From assembly GCA_005019695.1 (NCBI GenBank), contig RXID01015735.1:48362-112361 (forward strand): a stretch of 64,000 nt of DNA, in the 5' to 3' direction. This document shows positions 48,501 through 60,620 of the stretch, piece by piece. Positions within the stretch are counted from its first letter, which is position 1. Every line of letters begins with the position of its first letter. The notes under the pieces were generated by a model, which saw nothing but the letters and a program-made list of their open reading frames with translations, ran no database searches and was not told the origin of the DNA. The translations under genes were made by a program, and so were the position numbers. The DNA comes from Trichopus zeylanicus subsp. travancoricus (taxonomy: Eukaryota > Streptophyta > Magnoliopsida > Dioscoreales > Dioscoreaceae).

Positions 48501-51500
48501 TCTACTCTTAATCTTGCAGGACTTTGTGGACATGCCACATTTGCTACTGGTTGCCGACAATTAGAAGCACGTGTTCCCCTAGAAAATACCAGCATTTCAG
48601 CAAGATAGAATTCTTGAAGAAAGATAATCCAAAGCAAAATCAAGTACCATACCATGAAGCAGCTGCTGGAAGCCCTGCAGCTTTTCCAATACAAACATTG
48701 CCAGGGAGAGAAGCTTTGACCTGGCTTGTGGAGTTCTGGCAAACCATACAACACAATTTTGTATCAAGCAGAGAGCCCTAATAAAAAGAGAATAGCACTT
48801 GTCCATGAATTTATTTAGGGACATGTTTGGATACCAGAACTACCAGAATGATGGAAACCATGGATTTTTGAATACCTTGAATACCAGAATGAATACTTTG
48901 AATATATGAGATTTAGTGGGCCCTAATAAAACTCTAGCATACCTAGTTTCAACGACCTCATTATGCTAGATGTTATTATTGTTTATCAAAATAGGTGCTC
49001 AAACCACTAGTACCACCATGCAAACTAAGAGACCTCCAAAAATATGTATTTTGGAGTTTTTGTTGCATATTTAATTTAGAGGAGCCCATATCATAATCAG
49101 TTTCAACCAGAATTGCACAAATTTGGACCCCAAAAAATAAAATGACTCTTAATACCATCACAACTCGTGGAATATTTTGGTCACAAATTTTGCACTTCAA
49201 AAGAATATCATTTAGCAGAACATGACAGTTCCACCAACTCCATGAATCTTAGGCTTAGTTATGGGTAACACGCCCTAATAGTTAATATCAAATAATCAGA
49301 ACCAAGCCCCGCTTTTTCATGAAAGCACAAGTCAATTTAAGTAGTCATAGACTTACAGTTGTAGCACTCTTAATTAGACTTTTGTTTGAAACAGTTCCAC
49401 CAGTACAGAGCTCATCAGCAGGAGGTGGCAAAACACTCCCTGATCGGTGTTGCAAATTATTTGAAGCCATCTGAGGAATTCTGCTCCTATCACGAAATAT
49501 AGATACAACATCAAAACTATGATTTGGGTTCACTGGTACATGCTGCTAATTAAAACAGACAACTGTTGGACAGAGCAAGACATGATCAACTCTTCCTTTT
49601 TTCCATCTATGTTGAACAACTAAAAACTAACCACAACATAGTGATACCTATTGGCATGCATATTGGTGTCCATAGTACATATGGAAACAGATGCAGACTA
49701 TAGGAAGCCATTCCCCTCAAGTCAAGAATAAAAGACACCCACAGCATTGGCAGGGAAAAAAAGAAGAGGAAGAAGAAGAAGAAGCATATGTAAAGACGAA
49801 AAACTAATGTAGCGATGTTCAAGGAATTTACTTTTCTTAGTTCCAGAACTGTCCAAGTCCACTCTTTTTAACTGCAGGTATTTCTCCTTCTACCATCTTA
49901 AATACTCAATGGTCTAACTGAATCGGAGGGAACTAAAACAAGAGATACTCTTGAGATCATAATTGGGAATGTATCAAATAAAACTATTAACATAATCATG
50001 ATAGCCACATTTGAGCATACAACATTAAGCATGAACATGGCTAAAGACAAGCGGCACCAATTACAAATTATTGTCTAGCATAAAATCACAAAGATTGTTG
50101 TCATGTTAATTGAAGCTGTGGAAGCAGTTACCTTGTGTATGATGAAATGACCTCATCTTTAGAGAAACTATCTTCTTGGCTCCCAATGTCATGCAAAAAT
50201 AGACAATCTGGGTTGCTGCAAGTCTAAAACAATGCATAAAATACTTGAATGAGGACCAGAAAGAGATCAACTAGAAATGCAACTCAATTAAGTTCAAAAG
50301 CAAAATATAGTTCATCATTCAGAAATAAATTTATATAAAAATATATTATTCTTACCATATTTCTCAACCATGTATGACAATACTTTGTGGTACCAAAGCA
50401 TGCTCTGTGATTGCACAATGTAACATTTAAAACATAAGTGAGCACACAAAACCATAAATTTTATGAAGCAAACCAGAATGAAGGCCATATTCTTACCTCA
50501 AGGGTTTACCTTCCAATACAAAATTGTGCACTGCTTGAATACATCTCACAGCTTCCTCTTCTCTAGCATAAGAGATGTACCTAAGCCATCAAGACAAAAG
50601 AAAGTCATGAAGAAATTTTTGCCAAAAATAATGAAAAATTACAAAAAATGCAACTACCTAGGACTAAAAATGCAGATCAGAACAGTAATATTTTGGACAT
50701 AAACAATATATCAACATCCTAGAAAATATTTTTGCCACCAGAAAATGTTGGGAAGATATCGAAGGCTCAACCTGAATATGTTCTGGAAATATAACACCAC
50801 CAGGAGTTTGGCTGAACATGTGTAATAAATTTTATTTTAATATGTTAAATGGCAAAACCAATTCAATCTTACAACTTGCTAATTGTCAAATCATATATAA
50901 GCTTCTGCTCATCATACCATTGAAATTACAGATAGCAACAAAACTCTGGCCTTGTTGTAATACTTAACCAATTGGAATATTTGTAACTTGAGAATCACAA
51001 AAAGAAATGAAATGGATAGAATTTGACATAATACACGTTATATGCACAAAAACAATGATACAAGGGACCCTAACATAGAACACAGCAAAGAATGTGGGAA
51101 TATTAAACTAGTGCCTGAAAAAGCAGTTATCCAGGTATTAGAATAAAATAATAACAAAACAAATGAAGATTTCAATCAAGATTTTGGAACAAGCAATTCA
51201 AGAATGAATTGAAATATGAATCTTACACACTAAAGGTGTTATTATTGGAAGCTTGCTGTGAGCCATTAGTATGACGCGCAATCGAAACCTTGAGAACCTT
51301 CCCATACTGACCAAAGTACTCTTTGTGCTCCAGCAGCTGAACAATGTATTAAACAGTGTCTCCAGATGAGCTCATGAAGAACTGAATGCATGATAAAATA
51401 TTATGAACTTGATGAGTATTTTGTGAAGGCACCCACGGTTTCATCAGCTAAACTAGAAGGCAAGCCAACTATATATGCAAGGTTGCGCTGAACCACTCTA

Positions 51501-52136
51501 ACAGTGCTCAGATGCTTCCTAGCTTCTGCTGAGGTGTTGGGTTTAGACCTTTGGGACCTGTGCCTCTTCTCAGCAGTCACTTCAGCTACCACTCTGTCTC
51601 ATAGTGGAATATGAATAAACATTCTCTGAAGTGAAATGTCCAGATATATCAAAAACATAATAACTAGAAAAGAAGAAATGCTGAAACCTCTCACACTTGG
51701 CAGCCATTCTGACAATCCGTTCTTTGTCATATGATGTGCGACATGCTGGACATCGCCCTTCTGTGCCTTCCTTCTCGGCCATGTCTATTATTTGGTGCCA
51801 ACACCAAACACATATCTGTAGATGCCATTCAACACAGAAAACCATCAAACAACCCAGAGCCTTACATATTCCACATCAAAAAGACTAGAGTTGGAGAAGG
51901 GGAAGTTTTCTATTGAAAAAGATTATAGCTATAGAGCAATCAACTCCAAGCCATTCTTTACCAGACTAAAACCATATAAGCCATAATTTTAAGTCCTCAC
52001 GATAGGAATCTTTATCAAAGGAAATCCAGGTCAAGCTCCATACATCGTATCGGCATTTGCAAGGCTTCAATTGCTGGTCAGTGAGGTCCATCTCCTCCAA
52101 GCAGAGTGGGCACATCTTCTCTCCATCATCGCTCAT
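45553..52136 (-). CDS. NOT4: NOT4-type RING/RRM/CCCH protein (CCR4-NOT E3 ligase)
   Basis: Twelve exons, 52136-52044, 51815-51688, 51593-51437, 51336-51227, 50580-50497, 50404-50356, 50223-50132, 49486-49357, 48720-48653, 48578-46939, 46299-46183 and 46100-45553, join to 1071 residues with every phase consistent. The N-terminus is the C4C4 RING of CNOT4 (MCPLCLEEMD, KPCKCRYD/ICVWCWHQI, GRCPACRTSYDKERIV). An RRM follows (about 105-190; RNLAYIVGLPSSLADE, YISYAREEEAVRCIQAVHNF), then a CCCH finger (TKYCHTWLRNMTCSNPDCLF). The rest is a long Ser-rich, probably disordered tail ending YNRSFGM. In other eukaryotes Not4 ubiquitinates ribosomal and nascent-chain targets and acts in the CCR4-NOT deadenylase. 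The large exon 48578-46939 codes most of the tail. No sign of decay. Confidence 0.94.
48818..49275. mobile_element. possible Tourist/Harbinger-like MITE in a NOT4 intron
   Basis: The left end reads GGGACATGTTTGGATACC and the reverse complement of the right end reads GGGCGTGTTACCCATAAC, flanked by TTA on the left and TAA on the right. The GGG..TGTT terminus suits this class, but inverted-repeat similarity is modest and the flanks are not identical. It lies in the intron between exons 49486-49357 and 48720-48653. Confidence 0.35.
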
Positions 52137-54171
52137 GTTCGCCCTTCAAAAAACAAACTAAATTCTGACTATCCAAACATCATGCTAATAACCCCGAAGC
52201 CCTAATTTTTCAAGACAATCAACACAATCTCCACCTCAAGAAGTTACGATCTTACCCAAAACCAAAATCAAGCCCAAAAAAAGCCCTACCTTTCTGCTAT
52301 CAATACATCCAAAAGTCAAAATTTCGCATCGTACGAGATTTCAACAACCAAAAAAAGTCCAGATCCGAATGGAGGAGCGAAAAAAACCCTCAAAATCCGT
52401 CAAAAAAAACTCGATTTGAAATCAGAAAGTGCAGATCGAATCGATCTAGCGCAAATTGAAACGGCGAGCACGAGAGAGAGATCGGGACGGGAGGGATTTA
52501 CGTTGGGTTGGATATCGGGGACAGGGTCACGGAGCAGGGCGCCGGGGATGAAGAAGACGACGAGAACGAAGCAGAACTCTTCTTCCTCTCTTCTGTGTGC
52601 GGATTGTTTTGTCGCCTGTGTGGTGGCATTATGTGTCCTTCGCGCCTGTTCATCTCCGGCCACTTATCTGCCTTGGGATATGTTTTTTAACGCAGATGTT
52701 AAATCGTTTGTTGGATGGAAGTGGCGGTGCTAATCCGCGTGAAGTGAACGTGGAGTCGGTGTATTGGTTGACAAATGGAGCGGATAATGACGTGGATATT
52801 ACGCCTTGACGATGTGAATTTCACCATCAGATGTGCGATCAGTCAAAAATTATAAAAATTATATATAATATTATAAGTTTATAACATTAAATTATTAACC
52901 AGTAAATATATGTAAAAAAATTAAACAACTAAATGGGTGTTAATACACCATTTTAAGCAATTAGATGACTGTTGAAAAAATAAAGTTCCTTAGACTTCTT
53001 AAATTTTTTATTCGTTAGGTCAATTTATTGTTGATATGTAAAAGAATAATATCATAAAAAAAAGTGTTAAAAATTTTATAACAACGTTCAAATTAATCAC
53101 ATAAAAATTAAGTGAAAAATAAAAAAAATTAAACATTAATTGTTATATTTACAAATACTTATTTATAGTGAATTACTATAAATTTTAAATTTCTTAAAAT
53201 TATATCACAGGTCACAAAATATTTGTCATTTTTTCGACTAAACTGATATTGTCTAGTGCAGTAACTCAGCGAAATTTGGAGGATAATAATTCATTTTGTC
53301 ACCGCTCATTGTACACTCCTTCAAACTATAATTAGCTTGGGAATAGACTTAATTTCGAATAGGTACAATGGTGGTTCGGCTCGCACGGATTAATTTGGTA
53401 GACCAGTTCGACAAAATCAGTTCGGTATATCATTAACAACTATTTAGCATTTAATATTATTAATTATTAAAAAACTTCATTTGAATTGAGATTATTTTTT
53501 TTTTACGCCAACTAATTCTATAGTTTACATGTTAAACAACCTAATTAATTACATTAGATCGAAGCGTTGATCGCGTTTTTTTTTCGGATAACACGTCATC
53601 TATAATTTTTAACTACTGTCACAAAAATAACGATTGAATCCAGATTATATAACACATTGCCTAAAATTTTCAATCGACAATATTCATCGCCCCTTTTTGG
53701 TAAACCAGAATCGAATCGCCACTGTTGTGATCGCACACTCGATCTCGAGGCTTTCTTCATGCCGATCGCCGTCCGTTGTCCACATCACGCCTCCAGATTT
53801 GAATCCCCTCGTACTGTCTTCTCGGGATATGAGTTCAACAACGATCCCGAGGCTTCCGTTGCGAGATAACCGTCCATTATCATCATTCCAGAAAATTATT
53901 AACTGCCGTAGTCTTGAGATATGAACCTAAGTCGATCTGGAGGCTTTTTCGCATCAGATACCGTCCGCCTTAATCTCCATGCGGCGTGTACCCGACTCGA
54001 TCTCGACGAACTGGAAATCCTCTTCATCCACATCCTCGGCGCCGCCAAACCTCCTCGCCTTCGACCGAGAAGCCAGTGCCCACTCCCGCCGGTGGCCGGC
54101 AACTGATCGGAGCTGCGAAGGCATCTCCTTTCTCTTTGGTTCGTTGCCATTTGATGCGCAGTTGATCACTG
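52137..54171. other. divergent intergenic region between NOT4 and the CCCH gene
   Basis: 52.14-52.7 kb is the leader and promoter of NOT4, and 53.9-54.17 kb is the GC-richer leader and promoter of the CCCH gene. The middle is AT-rich. Short open frames at 53.6-53.9 kb show no homology I can recognise. Confidence 0.5.
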
Positions 54172-56734
54172 ATGCCGCCGAAGCAGCAATCGAAGGCCGA
54201 CCTCGCGAAGAAGCAGAAGGGGATCGAGGATAAGACCTTCGGCCTCAAAAACAAAAACAAGAGCAAGAATGTACAGAAGTACATGCACAGCCTCCAGCAA
54301 TCCGTCCAGCCCAAGCCAGACCCCTCCAAGATCGCGGCCAAGGTGTGCCCTTACGCTTCTTCCGCTCAAATCCCTCATCCGAACTATTTCTCTCGATTAT
54401 CTTACAAATTTTCTTGGAAATTCCAATCCGCAGAAGAAGAAGGAGGAGGACAAGGCCAGGGAGAAGGAACTCAATGATTTGTTCAAGGTTGCTGTCAGCC
54501 AGCCCAAAGTTCCAGTAGGTACGACTTGCTGGGAATTTCAATTGTTTACTATTGTTTTTTTTCCCTTTTTTGCAATTATTTTGGATTATCTGATGGGTTT
54601 TTGGTTAGGTGTTGATCCAAAATCGATACTTTGCGAGTTCTACAAGGCGGGCCAATGTGCAAAAGGATTTAAGTGCAAGTTCTCGCATGATTTGAACGTG
54701 CAGAGGAAGGGTGAGAAGATTGATTTGTACAGTGATCAGCGTGATCAAGGCAAAGATGGTGAGGAATGCTGGCAAACTTTAATGGCAATACTTTTTTCAT
54801 TGATTATTGATCTATGTTTTTTAGTTGATTCTCAAGTTCCAAGTCGATTTGGTCTCAATCCTTTCTTTTGTTTTGGGTTAGAAACCATGGAGGATTGGGA
54901 TCAGGAGACTTTGGAGAAGGTTATTGAGTCGAAGAAGAAAGAGTATAACCAAAACAAGCCAACTGAGATTGTATGTCACCCTAGCTTCTTTATTAAATTG
55001 CTGCATGAGTTTAATTAGTTTCACCTTTGAAACCTCGATCTCAGCTTTCAACTGAAAGCATTTTGTATGTCTCTCAATCACAAACACAATTTTCTGTGTG
55101 TTATTGTTCCAATAGTATTTCTGATAATATTTTGCACAAAAAAGTGGTTTTTTTTAGCAACAAAAGGCGGTTTTTTATTGGTGATGCTTGTCCCTACATC
55201 AAATTTCATAAGCCTTCTGGCTTCGCCATTGTGTATAGCTGTCCTCATTTGTGTGAGCAAGTGTTTATGCACAAAGGTGCTTTTGATGCATCTTATTCAG
55301 ATCATTCACCATTAATTCTTACCAATTAATGAACATTAGAAGATTGTATTTGGTTTTTTATTTCCTAATGTGCTTTCCTTCTGCTAATTTATGGTGTTAA
55401 TTTGTTTGATGCATGGGTTTTTGGATATAGCTTTTTGAGGTGTTCTTGGTTCTGGTTCTGGACATATGTGCAGGTTTGCAAGTATTTTCTGGAAGCAGTT
55501 GAAAAGAAGCAATATGGTTGGTTCTGGGTTTGTCCAAATGGTGGAAAAGAATGTCACTATAGGCATGCTTTACCCCCTGGATATGTTCTAAAGTCGCAGA
55601 TGAAGGCTTTATTGGTAGAAGAGTCAGAAAAGATGCCAATGGAAGAGGAGATTGAAAATGAGGTGAATTTTTGTCTTATTTTTCTACTCAACCCATCTTT
55701 TATTTTGGATGCTAATGCTATTCAACCTATGCTTTGTTTCTTTGAACACTGACATCCATTGCTCAACCACATATACCTGTGCAACACTAAAAAATTCAGT
55801 TTTAGCATCTTCCATAGTGACCTAGATTTCAGCTTTGAACTCACACATGTTTTTTTTTTCTTTCAACTAGCGAGCAAAAATTGCAACTACTACTCCTATG
55901 ACTCCTGAACTATTTATGCAATGGAAGAAGAAGAAAATGCAGGAAAGAAAAGCTAGTCTTGCCGCAATGCAGGCAGAGAGGGCCAAGAACGACCGAATGA
56001 GGTAATTTCCTTTATCTTTTTCTTCTGATTGGAGGTTGTTCATTAGTCATTTCACTGATGCTCTGCGTTTTACTTTTTTTCAGTGGTCGTGAGCTGTTTT
56101 TGTCAAATGCTAGCTTGTTTGTTGATGATGCTGAGGCATATGACCATTATGAAAGAGCATCTGAGGTTACTGAAGAGATGCTAGACAATTTATATACACT
56201 TATTATTTTATGTGATGCCTGTTTTATCTTTTGATTAAAATGCTCAAGTTGCTTAATATTCAATCTCAACTACAAAAAATGTTATGATTACACTTATACA
56301 GACCCCTTAACCAACTTTAACATTTTATCAAACTAAGCCAGGGCTTTTCATTGTGGGATTGGGGTTAGATATGGGTCGCTAAATTGTGTAGTAATGGTTG
56401 ATAAACTACTTTCACTGTATGCCAGTACACACTCTTCCTTCTTCCTTGTGTATTGGTATTCTGCATCCATAAGTATTGAGGAGAGACAAGTTTCTTCAAG
56501 TACCTCAGCCAAGATCCTATCAGTAATGAGTTTTTGTCATTAATGTGGCCTCAGGTTAAGAATAAAGATGGACAAGAAGGGACGAGTGCCTCCAACCATG
56601 CTGATGAGGATTCTGACGAAGTACTTCCTGATGACGATGATGAGTTGGATATTGAGGAATTGAATGAACTAGAAGCAAGCCTATCTCAAACATCCATTCA
56701 GATTCTCGAACCAGGCATTGAAACATCATCTTGA
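54172..56734 (+). CDS. CCCH zinc-finger protein of the ZC3H15/Lerepo4 (DFRP1) family
   Basis: Eight exons, 54172-54342, 54434-54518, 54609-54758, 54882-54970, 55474-55662, 55871-56001, 56084-56165 and 56555-56734, give 358 residues, the usual length for this family; all phases fit. The start MPPKQQSKADLAKKQKGIED is a family signature. The first CCCH finger is C94-x7-C-x5-C-x3-H112 (CEFYKAGQCAKGFKCKFSH). The second spans about 167-196 (VCKYFLEAVEKK, CPNGGKECHYRH). Then come TPMTPELFMQWKKKKMQER and an acidic end (PDDDDELDIEELNELEASL). Family members bind and stabilise the DRG1 GTPase and associate with translating ribosomes (known from yeast Tma46 and animals; inferred here). A truncated MITE sits in intron 7. 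Confidence 0.94.
56228..56337. mobile_element. MITE family 2, truncated copy
   Basis: TTCAATCTCAACTACAAAAA and CCAACTTTAACATTTTATCA match the reverse complement of the left half of the element at 44,822. The other half is missing or too diverged. It lies in intron 7 of the CCCH gene. Confidence 0.65.
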
Positions 56735-57105
56735 GACTCATTTGTTGCATCTTGGCCTAAACTTTTTGTCCTCTCTAGTTTACAGAATGGATCACCGCAA
56801 TTTCTGAATCATAGGCTGTAATCCGAAACCACAAGCATTTATGGTTCCCGTTACTCTGAACATGATGAGAAGCTTGTTATGAGAGCCCAAGTTCACATAT
56901 TTATTCTGTGTTCTGATTGGCTATACAATTAATAATTGTATCTGTTTTTAATTTATTGTTAATCAGTTCACAAATCTTTTACATAACTACATCATCTTAT
57001 TAAAGTTTTGGGACATTTGCATATACCTTGTAAATTATCAAAAATGTATATAATGTTTTATAAACTTTAAAATTATATATAACTCGTTTAAAAAAAATCC
57101 TTTAG

Positions 57106-57324
57106 ACATCGTTAAGATCGGAATCAAGACTAGTGAATCACTTTTGTAAATTAGTATTTTTTTTTATCAATTAACGCTTCAATAATTTAAAATTTAAAAA
57201 ATTATCTAATTTTTTTATAATAATTTTATTTAATAAAAATATAAAATAAGTAATATTAATTTTATAAGAAAAAAATAATTCTGAAATAGGTTGATCTTAA
57301 TCCTGATCACAAATCAAGCGGGGC
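57106..57324. mobile_element. MITE family 1, copy 2
   Basis: Aligns end to end, reversed, with 30,046-30,281 (CTAGTGAATCACTTTTGTAA, AATAAGTAATATTAATTTTA). The termini CATCGTTAAGATCGGAATCA and CTGATCACAAATCAAGC are a diverged inverted repeat. Confidence 0.7.
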
Positions 57325-57353
57325 CTTATTGTCCATCTTAGCATCATACCATA

Positions 57354-58694
57354 TATGTATAACGTTTTTCAATTTTATAAAAATTTTAAAATTTTCTTAC
57401 AAAATTAGTAAAGTTTTATATAACTCATTTGGTAATATTCAACTCCCACACTTAGGTTTTTTTTATGTTCTAGAAATATGAAAGAGAAGTGACCTCCAAT
57501 GCAGAAATATTTCAGGGGTTATTGATTTTGATTTTTAATATTATTCACATTTACATATAATATTTAATTTTTTATACCAATTTTAAATCAAAATTTGTAA
57601 TTAGTCCAATTGGTTAAGATATTATTTTTTTTTCAAAAGAACATGATTCGAATTGGACTGATTACAAATTAAATTTTTTTCATAGTTAAAATATTTTTTT
57701 AATCATTTTTTTATTTTATAATTTTTAAAAAATATGTGTATATAAATTATTTTCTCATCTTCTTTTATTATTTAATTTGATTTTTCAGAACAAAACTTAA
57801 AACCTTATTTAGAAAAATAAGACTGTTGTCGCAGCATCAAAACTGTTGTCGCATGCTCATTGCCTCCACCCTGAGCAAGACGGGTGGCAATACATGTCCA
57901 CGCTTCTCCTCCACGTTTTTCCCAGCATGTGCCTTCAATGGGTAGCCGACTTGAACAACTTATGGGGATGGAGCATCTTATCAACATCAATAACTGAGAC
58001 AAAATTTTTGTCGAACACTTTCTTTACAATTTTGGTGACATCGATCCCAATATGGAATTGACGACCTTATCGTTGACAGTTGTCGTCGTCACGGTCAAGC
58101 TCAAGTCTTGACGATGTCAATCCTGAATTCGAGGGTGGAGAGGGAGTAGAATACAAGAAGAGTGTGGAAGAGGAGAAGGGAGAGTCAGTCATTAATGGAG
58201 AGATTCTTGAAGGTGGGAGCGAAAGAGGAGGAGGTAGAGGGGGAGGGATAGAAGACGGTGAATCGACTGGAGATGGAGGACTGGAAGGTGTTGGCGACAG
58301 AAGGGGTGGAGAGGAGGAGGGGACGAAGAGGAAGCATGTGTAGGAGGAGAGGAGGAGGGCGATGAGGTTGGAGGAGGAAGGAGTGGGGGCAATAACAGCA
58401 GCGGATGCAGATTTGCAAGAGATGATGTCCGCTAAGAAGGAGAGAGAAGAGGCAAACATCAGACTCTCTTTTTATAGATTGTATGGACATTTATGGTTTT
58501 TCCATAGCATCTAGCGCAGTTCAAAATGATAGTCACAAATATTCATTTAGTTAATCGGAAATTCTAATTGGAGGACTTTTTTATAACTTAACCTACAATA
58601 AAAGAGGACATGTAGTTTTTAAATTTTCAAAAAATTATACATAATTTTGATAATTTGCGAGATAGAATATGCAAAAAAAGACCCTAAAAATTTA
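57354..58694. repeat. dispersed repeat R, long copy (~1.34 kb)
   Basis: Three blocks match the repeat at 63,224-63,582 in the same order and orientation: about 57,354-57,500; a 25-bp block at about 57,819 (GTTGTCGCAGCATCAAA); and about 58,570-58,690, which is almost identical. About 725 bp from 57,845 to 58,569 is unique to this copy. It contains low-complexity purine-rich sequence (58.1-58.4 kb) that creates meaningless open frames on both strands. I find no transposase. Confidence 0.8.
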
Positions 58695-58801
58695 TTAGTT
58701 TTAAACTCGAAGTTGCCCCAAATCCGACTCTGATTTGGTTTGGAGTTCAATACTAAATCTAATAGGAATCCAGTGTGACCAAGATTTGTGGTGTTACAAA
58801 T

Positions 58802-58809
58802 CTATATAA
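58802..58809 (+). promoter_or_regulatory. TATA box of the ATL gene
   Basis: CTATATAA lies about 56-63 bp before the ATG at 58865, at a suitable distance for a short leader. It lies just beyond the end of repeat R. Confidence 0.6.
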
Positions 58810-58864
58810 TTAATGCTGCTTTGTCTCTGCTCGTAACCCTCAACAATTTCTCTCAAAAGCCGCG

Positions 58865-59290
58865 ATGGAATTACCAGAATCGCTACTGGTCCTACTATAT
58901 ATAATCTCCGAGATCCTTTGCTCCATCATCATCGTCACCTTCTTGTACCTATTCTATCAATATTGTCTGTGCCTCTTCTCCCCAGCGCATGACACAAACG
59001 GTAATGCCGTCGCCGCCGCCGCCGCAGAGGCGCACGGCGTGGACCCGGTGGTCATGAAGACGCTGCCTGTCACAGTCTACCCGGCAGCAGGGAAGAACTG
59101 CAGCGAGGAAGAGATGATGGAGTGCGTGATATGTCTGAGCGAGGTGGCCGAAGGGGAGGAGGTGAGGGTGCTCCCTGCATGTCGGCATGGGTTTCACGTT
59201 GGTTGCGTTGACATTTGGTTCTCCTCCCATGTAACGTGCCCGGTTTGCCGTGCTCCGGTGCAACCCTCGGACGCCGACGAGCTGGTTTAA
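58865..59290 (+). CDS. ATL-type RING-H2 E3 ubiquitin ligase
   Basis: Intronless, 141 residues, typical of short ATL proteins. An N-terminal membrane helix (about 7-38; LLYIISEILCSIIIVTFLYL) is followed by a spacer with the GLD-like stretch VDPVVMKTLPVTVY. The RING-H2 ligands are all present: C87, C90, C106, H108, H111, C114, C125 and C128 (CVICLSEVAEGEEVRVLP, CRHGFHVGCVDIWF, TCPVCR). It is expected to pass ubiquitin from an E2 to unknown substrates at a membrane. The usual DTW before the last Cys pair reads DIW. The coding DNA is GC-rich in an AT-rich setting. A broken tandem copy follows 1 kb downstream. Confidence 0.93.
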   Translation: MELPESLLVLLYIISEILCSIIIVTFLYLFYQYCLCLFSPAHDTNGNAVAAAAAEAHGVDPVVMKTLPVTVYPAAGKNCSEEEMMECVICLSEVAEGEEVRVLPACRHGFHVGCVDIWFSSHVTCPVCRAPVQPSDADELV

Positions 59291-59589
59291 GTCCGGCTTG
59301 CATGCAGGTCGCCCGAACAAGATGACGTTGAAGTATAAAAAGTGAAGAAACGCATACAAGTTAATTCAATGTAAATTCATTAATGATCATATCTAACCTT
59401 TAATGTACTGATCAATTAAATTTGTATCCTAAATCCAATCTAATTTACTTTGGAGTCCAAATTTGGCTCCACGACTAATTAACCTAGATTAGTTGTCTTA
59501 AAACTCAATATAATCACTCTTAGGGCAGGCGATGTCTCTGCTCCTGAGTCCTGACTCTCAAAAAATCCTTCCACAATCCACAATGCTAC

Positions 59590-60245
59590 TGTCACATCCG
59601 TTATGAGTGGTAGGTGTCACCACAACGAGATCATATAACGGACCTCATGATCTCAAAGGCAATGAAGTGCCTTCAGCGTGTGTGTACACGAACAGCACAC
59701 ATACAAGCAAACAACCAGCTGTGGTGGTCGGTACTACTACGAGGAGTATCATGCGAGGCGACGGACTGTCTCCAACATATGTGTGTGCGGACAGCACACA
59801 TAACAGCAAATGACGGCGTCACGACATGTTCGAATGGAGACCCGAACAGCCCAAACAGTCTTGCAGAGCGAGCAGCGAAATAGGTTGGCTAAAGTGAGTT
59901 GCAGGAGCATGTGAATAGTCTGAACACTTGGCGTCGCAGGCTGAAGACACGTGGCTGCAGGCTAGAGAACCAGAGCTGTAACTGCCAGGAGAACATGACC
60001 TTCAGCTTTTGAACTGCAGGGAGAACATTGTGGAACATGTTTTTCATGATCTCCAGCAGTTGCTCACAGTCAAATATGTGTACTATAAATAGACTAGGCG
60101 GTCTATTGAGTTGGAGACACATACTGGTAGAGAGACTTGTAGTGTCACTCCGTGTTAAGAGTTGTATTTCCTTTTATATGAGCAATAAAAGATTGGCAAG
60201 GCTCTTCTCCTCTATATTCTTATGGGCTTGTGCAAATTTGACGGA
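59590..60245 (+). mobile_element. LTR-like block between the two ATL copies
   Basis: This stretch differs in texture from its flanks and has promoter and polyadenylation signals in LTR order: TATAAATAG at about 60,085, a G/T-rich region, then AATAAAAG at about 60,184. It contains an imperfect tandem duplication of about 100 bp (59,607-59,813) seen as ACGAACAGCACACATACAAG versus GCGGACAGCACACATAACAG. No gag-pol sequence is present, so it would be a solo LTR or fragment. I cannot find a clear target-site duplication. Confidence 0.4.
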
Positions 60246-60269
60246 CTGAGGTGGGTGAACTTTGACATC

Positions 60270-60620
60270 ATCACTTTGACATCATCATCGTCATCGCCAG
60301 CTTCCTAGTCGGTCGATGTTATCCGCCCTCAAACGGCAATCTCGCAGCCGCCACCGCGGTGTTGCATGGCGCGGACCCAGCAGCTGAAGACCATGCCTAT
60401 CACTGTCTACTCCGCTGCGGCGAGCAATGGCAGCGAGGAAGAGGTGATGGAGTGCATGATGTGTCTGAGCAAGGTGGCGGATGGAGAGGAGGTGCGGCTG
60501 CTCGCTGCATGCCGGCATGGGTTTCACGTTGGTTACATTGACACGCGGTTCTCCTCCCATGCGACGCGCCCGGTTTGCCGTGCTCTAGTGAAGGCCTTGG
60601 ACGCCGAGGAACTAGTCTAG
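60270..60620 (+). pseudogene. broken tandem copy of the ATL RING-H2 gene
   Basis: The membrane-helix coding remains as ATCATCATCGTCATCGCC and continues into a frame matching the first gene (SNGNLAAATAVLHGADPA), then shifts one frame before KTMPITVYSAAASNGSEEE. In the RING, the first Cys pair (CMMC) and the CRHGFH ligands remain, but the next ligand is Tyr (HVGYIDTRF instead of HVGCVDIWF) and TCPVC has become TRPVC, so two zinc ligands are lost. An ATG at 60366 could open an 84-residue frame without the membrane helix. Ubiquitin-ligase activity is not expected. Confidence 0.85.

Noticed and set aside
52400..52810. Open frames on both strands upstream of NOT4
   Set aside because: They overlap the presumed NOT4 leader and promoter and have no recognisable homology.
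53634..53924. Two overlapping plus-strand frames before the CCCH gene
   Set aside because: Overlapping frames over the same DNA, no domain; more likely promoter or leader sequence.
58067..58459. 130-residue Ser/Pro-rich open frame (minus strand) and its purine-rich complement on the plus strand
   Set aside because: Low-complexity GA-rich DNA inside repeat R yields open frames on both strands; no signal, domain or codon pattern supports a gene.
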